Source: Bacillus sp. sid0103
Lineage (GTDB): Bacteria > Bacillota > Bacilli > Bacillales_B > DSM-18226
Length of the DNA stretch: 8,259 bases
Direction: 5' to 3'
Assembly (NCBI RefSeq): GCF_019219025.1
Contig: NZ_JAHUWN010000062.1
Span: 1-8,259 of the forward strand
The notes under the pieces are model-generated. The model was not told where the DNA came from. It searched no databases and was given only the letters and a program-made list of their open reading frames with translations. The translations under genes and the position numbers were made by a program. Below, piece after piece: positions 5,557 to 8,259 of the stretch (within the stretch, counting starts at the first letter, position 1; every line of letters starts with the position of its first letter).

Positions 5557-6567
5557 ATGATCATGATGCAACAGACCGATTTGGGGCTGACAACGAAAGA
5601 GGTAGCAGAAACGTTGGGGGTCACGGTACAAACCATATACAACTACGTCAAAGAGGGGAAGATCACTCCCTGGAATAAAGAGACGTGGAAAATGGACGGA
5701 ACCTATCTCTTCCATGCGGAAGAAGTGGAAAAAGTCGAGAAGGAGCTAAAAAAGCCCGGATTCACGACCAAAGAGATCGTTGCGTATTTAGAAGGATTCA
5801 ATATCAAGGTTTCACCCTCCACTGTCATTAGTAAGATGAAATCCGGAGAACTTCCGGCCGTAATGAAGCCTTACCGAAACATTGATACGTTCTTCGTGAA
5901 AAAAGAAGATCTGGACGTAAACCTCCATCTGTTCAACCGGGTGAAGGGAAGGGAGAAGTTCTTTGATAAGAAAACAGGGTATTTTTTATTCCAGTCGTTC
6001 GAGAACAAGGAGACTGGTGAATTTGCCCGAATCATGGAGTGGGATGGAGCCGGTAATGGCAAGGCCTTGACTAACCGAGAGAGGGAGATTTTGATCGGAG
6101 AATTGAAGCAGCAGGGGTTCGAACCTGTTATTGCATTGGACGACGAGGTCATCAATAACAAAAAAGGATCCGTCATGTTGAAATTGATCAAACCGAAACA
6201 GGTAAAATCGATGACATTTGATTTAATTGATCAATTCTACCGGATTGCTGGCCCTACTAACATGAAATTGGACGTTTTAGATGGTGAAATAAAAATCGAG
6301 ATGAAACCTGTTCTCCTTCCGTACTTTAAAACCGAACATCGAGATGAAATAGACTTGTTGAAAAACAGCCTTGTAGAAGGGAAAATGATCTCAAGGCCGA
6401 ATGGTGTTGTCTTAGATAGTGATTTAGTTTCCTTTGTGGCTTATGGGTCCACTCAATTAAAGGATCAGGTCAAGGAGTATTCGGATATAGAAGGGTTGAC
6501 TCAAGAAGAGTTTATTATACAAAGTTTGAAAGAGGCTGTTCAGAGGCGAAAAGAGCAACTTCGATGA
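5557..6567 (+). CDS. Two-HTH (MerR/excisionase-like) DNA-binding protein, divergent partner of the recombinase
   Basis: The 336-residue protein has two similar N-terminal helix-turn-helix units. The first (about 11-57), LTTKEVAETLGVTVQTIYNY, is followed by the wing VKEGKITPW and YLFHAEEVEKV. The second (about 69-120), FTTKEIVAYLE, SPSTVISKMKSGELPAV, ends in FFVKKEDLDV. Both follow the MerR/excisionase pattern of HTH, short wing and a DDE-like anchor helix. Residues about 130-336 are not recognised. They contain an ALTNREREILIGELKQQGF segment and a charged C-terminal helix with SLKEAVQRRKEQLR. The base composition is more GC-rich than the neighbouring nuclease genes, so it may have a different origin. 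Start: AAGG at 5547-5550 serves ATG 5557, but AAAAGG at 5551-5556 would serve ATG 5563 or 5566; the difference is 2-3 residues. Its probable jobs are control of the divergent recombinase or directing its sites. A plasmid replication or partition role cannot be excluded. Confidence 0.75.
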   Translation: MIMMQQTDLGLTTKEVAETLGVTVQTIYNYVKEGKITPWNKETWKMDGTYLFHAEEVEKVEKELKKPGFTTKEIVAYLEGFNIKVSPSTVISKMKSGELPAVMKPYRNIDTFFVKKEDLDVNLHLFNRVKGREKFFDKKTGYFLFQSFENKETGEFARIMEWDGAGNGKALTNREREILIGELKQQGFEPVIALDDEVINNKKGSVMLKLIKPKQVKSMTFDLIDQFYRIAGPTNMKLDVLDGEIKIEMKPVLLPYFKTEHRDEIDLLKNSLVEGKMISRPNGVVLDSDLVSFVAYGSTQLKDQVKEYSDIEGLTQEEFIIQSLKEAVQRRKEQLR

Positions 6568-6586
6568 TTAAAGATATAGCTTAATG

Positions 6587-6608
6587 ACAAAAGTTAATCC
6601 ACTTTTGT
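6587..6608 (+). terminator. Hairpin after the two-HTH gene
   Basis: ACAAAAG (6587-6593) pairs perfectly with CTTTTGT (6602-6608) around 8 bases, 20 bases after the stop codon. No U-tract follows, and the stem has few GC pairs. It may be a weak terminator. Confidence 0.4.
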
Positions 6609-6740
6609 TCAGGCAAACATTTTACATAAGGATTTAAAAAGTAATGAATGGGGAACCGTACCATAAGTAAATTAGGTTTTTTTAGTTGAAACAATAAAAG
6701 TCTTAACACTTTTTGAATCCATGTAATTAGGAGGGCTGTT

Positions 6741-7490
6741 ATGAGAGAAAAAGGAATCTGCGCATTATGTGGTAAAGAAACTGAGTTAACATTTGAACAT
6801 ATTCCACCAAAGTGCTCAGGAAACAAAAATAGGGTAAAAGGAATAAATTTAGATAGTTATGTTGAAGGAAATTTACGAAAGGATAATAAGAGTCCCGATG
6901 ATTTAAAAGGATTGCGGTATAAATCTATGCAAAAAGGTATGGGGAGATATTCATTATGTGCTATTTGTAACAATAATACTGGGACGTGGTACGGAGAAGC
7001 GTATTGTAATTTTTCAAATACGGTAGCTTATTTATTGGAGAAAGAAGGATATCAAATAAATTCTACGATTAGTTTTACACTAATAATGAAACCGTTAAAT
7101 GTTATGAAACAGATAATTTCAATGTTTTGCTCAATAAACCCACCATCATTCATAGACCAAACACTACGCGATTTTGTACTTGATAAACAGAATTGTAATT
7201 TTAACTCAAATAAATATAAAATATCAGCCTTTATTTATCCTGAGGGAATTGATAAACATCTGGGTAAACAATTGTTAATGTACAATAACGGGATAATTGT
7301 TAATGTTTCGGAAATCTCAACATACCCAATTGGTTATTGTTTATATCGAGAACCATTTTACAAAGAGTTTATGTTTGGGGGTGAAATAACAGACTTCAAA
7401 AATGCTAATTTTAACGAAGAGCATACAGTGAATTTACGGTTACCTGTCTTAACAAGCAAAGAGGTTATTGCTAATAAGTTTGAACTATAG
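6741..7490 (+). CDS. HNH-endonuclease-like zinc protein, otherwise uncharacterised
   Basis: The 249-residue protein has an N-terminal zinc-type HNH arrangement: C7-X2-C10 in ICALCGKE, then FEHIPPK (E19-H20 where HNH enzymes usually have D-H), then C73-X2-C76 in LCAICNNNTGTWYG. Two CXXC pairs flanking the first histidine and a CNN(N)xxG helix is the layout of the beta-beta-alpha-metal fold. The spacer between the pairs (about 60 residues) is longer than usual. Residues about 90-249 are not recognised; they contain hydrophobic stretches, but no clear membrane segment or signal peptide. The start is firm: AGGAGG (6729-6734) lies 6 bases before the ATG. The gene is AT-rich. It stands alone between the two-HTH gene and a bidirectional terminator; no good promoter is seen. 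Nucleolytic function, perhaps in defence, is inferred; it could also be an inactive HNH relative. Confidence 0.65.
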   Translation: MREKGICALCGKETELTFEHIPPKCSGNKNRVKGINLDSYVEGNLRKDNKSPDDLKGLRYKSMQKGMGRYSLCAICNNNTGTWYGEAYCNFSNTVAYLLEKEGYQINSTISFTLIMKPLNVMKQIISMFCSINPPSFIDQTLRDFVLDKQNCNFNSNKYKISAFIYPEGIDKHLGKQLLMYNNGIIVNVSEISTYPIGYCLYREPFYKEFMFGGEITDFKNANFNEEHTVNLRLPVLTSKEVIANKFEL

Positions 7491-7515
7491 TTAATTATTA
7501 TGTGTTGTATAATAA

Positions 7516-7541
7516 AAAATTTTAAGATGACTTAAAATTTT
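7516..7541. terminator. Bidirectional terminator after the HNH-like gene
   Basis: AAAATTTTAAG (7516-7526) and CTTAAAATTTT (7531-7541) form a perfect 11-bp stem with loop ATGA, 25 bases after the HNH stop codon. Each strand has four U at the 3' end of its stem. It overlaps the end of the minus-strand integrase remnant. Confidence 0.65.
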
Positions 7542-7651
7542 GGCATAGCTTCAACAGCATCCGCCAAGTCACTATAGGAATTTTTTAAATACCTTGCCGT
7601 GGTTGAAATGTTACTATGACCGGCAAGTCTCCTTATGTCAAACAAGAAACC
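7532..7651 (-). pseudogene. C-terminal remnant of a tyrosine integrase
   Basis: On the minus strand 39 residues precede a TAA at 7532-7534. They read FDIRRLAGHSNISTTARYL, then KNSYSDLADAVEAMPKF. LAGHSNISTTARYL is the last catalytic box of phage/transposon-type tyrosine recombinases, with the box-III histidine and the nucleophilic tyrosine. The frame is closed by a stop at 7652, so the rest of the ~300-400 residue protein is missing. It is not a piece of the complete recombinase at 4020, which has LGHKKVTTTEIYL there. It overlaps the start of the plus-strand XerS-like fragment, which shows that two broken genes abut. Confidence 0.75.
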
Positions 7652-7778
7652 TCATGTGGAAGAGTCACCCTATGTGTTTTATAGCCAGAGGTCAGCCAAA
7701 TTTACGGTTCGTGGGATCCAGTCGATGATTGAAAGTTACAGCTTATCAAAGAAAAAATTAACGCCCCAACAGCTTTGA
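7635..7778 (+). pseudogene. Internal fragment of a XerS/XerD-like tyrosine recombinase
   Basis: The plus frame from the ATG at 7635 (no ribosome-binding site) to TGA at 7776-7778 reads SPYVFYSQRSAKFTVRGIQS, MIESYS, then KKLTPQQL. This resembles the segment just before box II in XerS and plasmid recombinases (…VF.SQR…T.RAIE.MI.KY…LTPH.LRH). The expected H-X-X-R box would begin at PQQL, and exactly there the frame ends and a resolvase sequence takes over. Recognisable similarity begins near 7650. Family assignment is moderate, non-function is clear. Confidence 0.55.
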
Positions 7779-7964
7779 AAAACGGCGTAGCTTTTGGCAG
7801 AGCTAAATCTATTATTACTGAAGAGTTTAAACAAGCCTATCATTGATGGAAATCGGGAGAGATGACTGAAGTTGAAGGTGATGCAAGGAATAGGGGTTAA
7901 AAAGACAACATTTTATAAGTTAGTTAAGGAGTACGAAAGGAAGCTGAAAAATACCAATGTATAA
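7778..7964 (+). pseudogene. C-terminal remnant of a serine resolvase, with stop and frameshift
   Basis: Starting at 7778 the frame reads KNGVAFGRAKSIITEEFKQA YH, then an in-frame TGA (7847 region), then WKSGEMTEV. After a +1/-1 shift near 7870 another frame continues VMQGIGVKKTTFYKLVKEYE and ends with TAA at 7962-7964. Together these are the linker and C-terminal HTH of a resolvase/invertase (usual form: NGV.LGRPK…ITEEF..AY..WK.GE.TAV.AM…G.KKTTFYK.VKEYE). The catalytic N-terminal domain with its serine is absent, so this is debris from a transposon or plasmid resolution gene. Confidence 0.75.
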
Positions 7965-7996
7965 TAGAAGAAACTCGTCAAAATAATCTCTTTTAA

Positions 7997-8013
7997 CAAA
8001 AGCAAAGGCTTTT
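7997..8013 (+). terminator. Short terminator-like hairpin after the resolvase remnant
   Basis: AAAAGC (7997-8002) pairs with GCTTTT (8007-8012) around AAAG, with one more T at 8013. It is small, but placed 32 bases after the resolvase stop codon. Confidence 0.4.
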
Positions 8014-8099
8014 TCAATTCAGGGACTTATTTTCTTATTCAACAAACGGACCAGATTGTGAAGGAACAAAAAGAGTAAGAATACTGATTAAAGAACATT

Positions 8100-8115
8100 T
8101 GTGAAGTGTTTCACT
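8100..8115. promoter_or_regulatory. CRP/FNR-like palindrome
   Basis: TGTGA (8100-8104), six bases, then TCACT (8111-8115) fits the TGTGA-N6-TCAC(A/T) pattern of the CRP/FNR family, which includes Bacillus Fnr. No supported gene or clear promoter follows, so a chance match is quite possible. Confidence 0.25.
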
Positions 8116-8259
8116 TAAACTAAAGGAGCAGTTTAGTTGTGCGAAATGTTTCTAGCTTAAATGGAGGATGGTCACATTTCTCTGGTAAAGGTTAGACAGT
8201 TCCTGTCGGAACTGAAGGATTATATCGAAGAATCAAATGATGGGGTAACGCCCTGAAGG

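Larger units (their letters stand above)
7965..8259. other. Right-end stretch without a supported gene
   Basis: No convincing gene is seen. Short frames exist: one ending GTYFLIQQTDQIVKEQKE (stop near 8080), a GTG-started 18-codon frame at 8139 preceded by AAAGGAG (8122-8128), and a 31-codon ATG frame (8161-8256) lacking a ribosome-binding site. None is recognised. AAACT (8118-8122) and AGTTT (8130-8134) could place the AAAGGAG in a small hairpin loop. Confidence 0.4.

Noticed and set aside
5515..5715. Minus-strand ORF of 66 codons
   Set aside because: It is antisense to the start of the two-HTH gene and runs into its promoter; no family match or ribosome-binding site.
5871..6191. Minus-strand ORF of 106 codons
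   Set aside because: Shadow of the two-HTH gene, which has the recognisable domains and the better context.
6581..6826. Minus-strand ORF of 81 codons
   Set aside because: It overlaps the HNH-like gene, its Shine-Dalgarno sequence and the upstream hairpin; nothing recognisable in the protein.

Overview
The window looks like low-GC Firmicute DNA, most likely Bacillaceae. Ribosome-binding sites are strong and AAGGAG-like, one gene starts with TTG, terminators are U-tailed hairpins, and the sulfite reductase genes are Bacillus-type. It is not one functional unit. It is a mosaic of a core metabolic operon end, old integration scars, a block of nuclease and recombinase genes, and recombinase debris.

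Left part (1-2145): the end of an assimilatory sulfite reductase operon. The first reading frame is an unexpected in-frame chimera. Its start is the PLP-lysine region of a class I/II aminotransferase and its end is the last ~65 residues of the flavoprotein subunit CysJ. A complete cysI (siroheme/4Fe-4S hemoprotein) follows, then a clean terminator.

Scar region (2146-3032): no convincing intact gene. It holds two pairs of 9-bp direct repeats, both with an 11-bp period and both resembling integrase arm-type sites. It also holds an orphan terminator-like hairpin, a 3' half-tRNA whose anticodon loop reads TCA (selenocysteine tRNA, selC), a strong near-perfect hairpin, and the C-terminal remnant of deoC on the minus strand. 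The simplest reading is an ancestral selC-><-deoC junction. An element integrated at the selC anticodon loop and decayed, and a second event then cut off deoC.

Central block (3033-7490): a minus-strand Mrr-type nuclease with an N-terminal Cys/His cluster; a complete tyrosine recombinase (minus strand); a 350-bp AT-rich divergent regulatory region; a two-HTH DNA-binding protein (plus strand); and an HNH-like zinc protein (plus strand). The recombinase and HTH genes are divergent. Both promoters carry a similar 11-bp motif, which suggests that the HTH protein controls both genes. The two nuclease-like genes on either side could be defence cargo, but this is inference.

Right part (7491-8259): a bidirectional terminator, then remnants of three different recombinases: a tyrosine integrase C-terminus (minus), a XerS-like tyrosine recombinase piece (plus), and a frameshifted serine resolvase C-terminus (plus). 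The last ~300 bases hold a short hairpin, a CRP/FNR-like palindrome and tiny unsupported ORFs.
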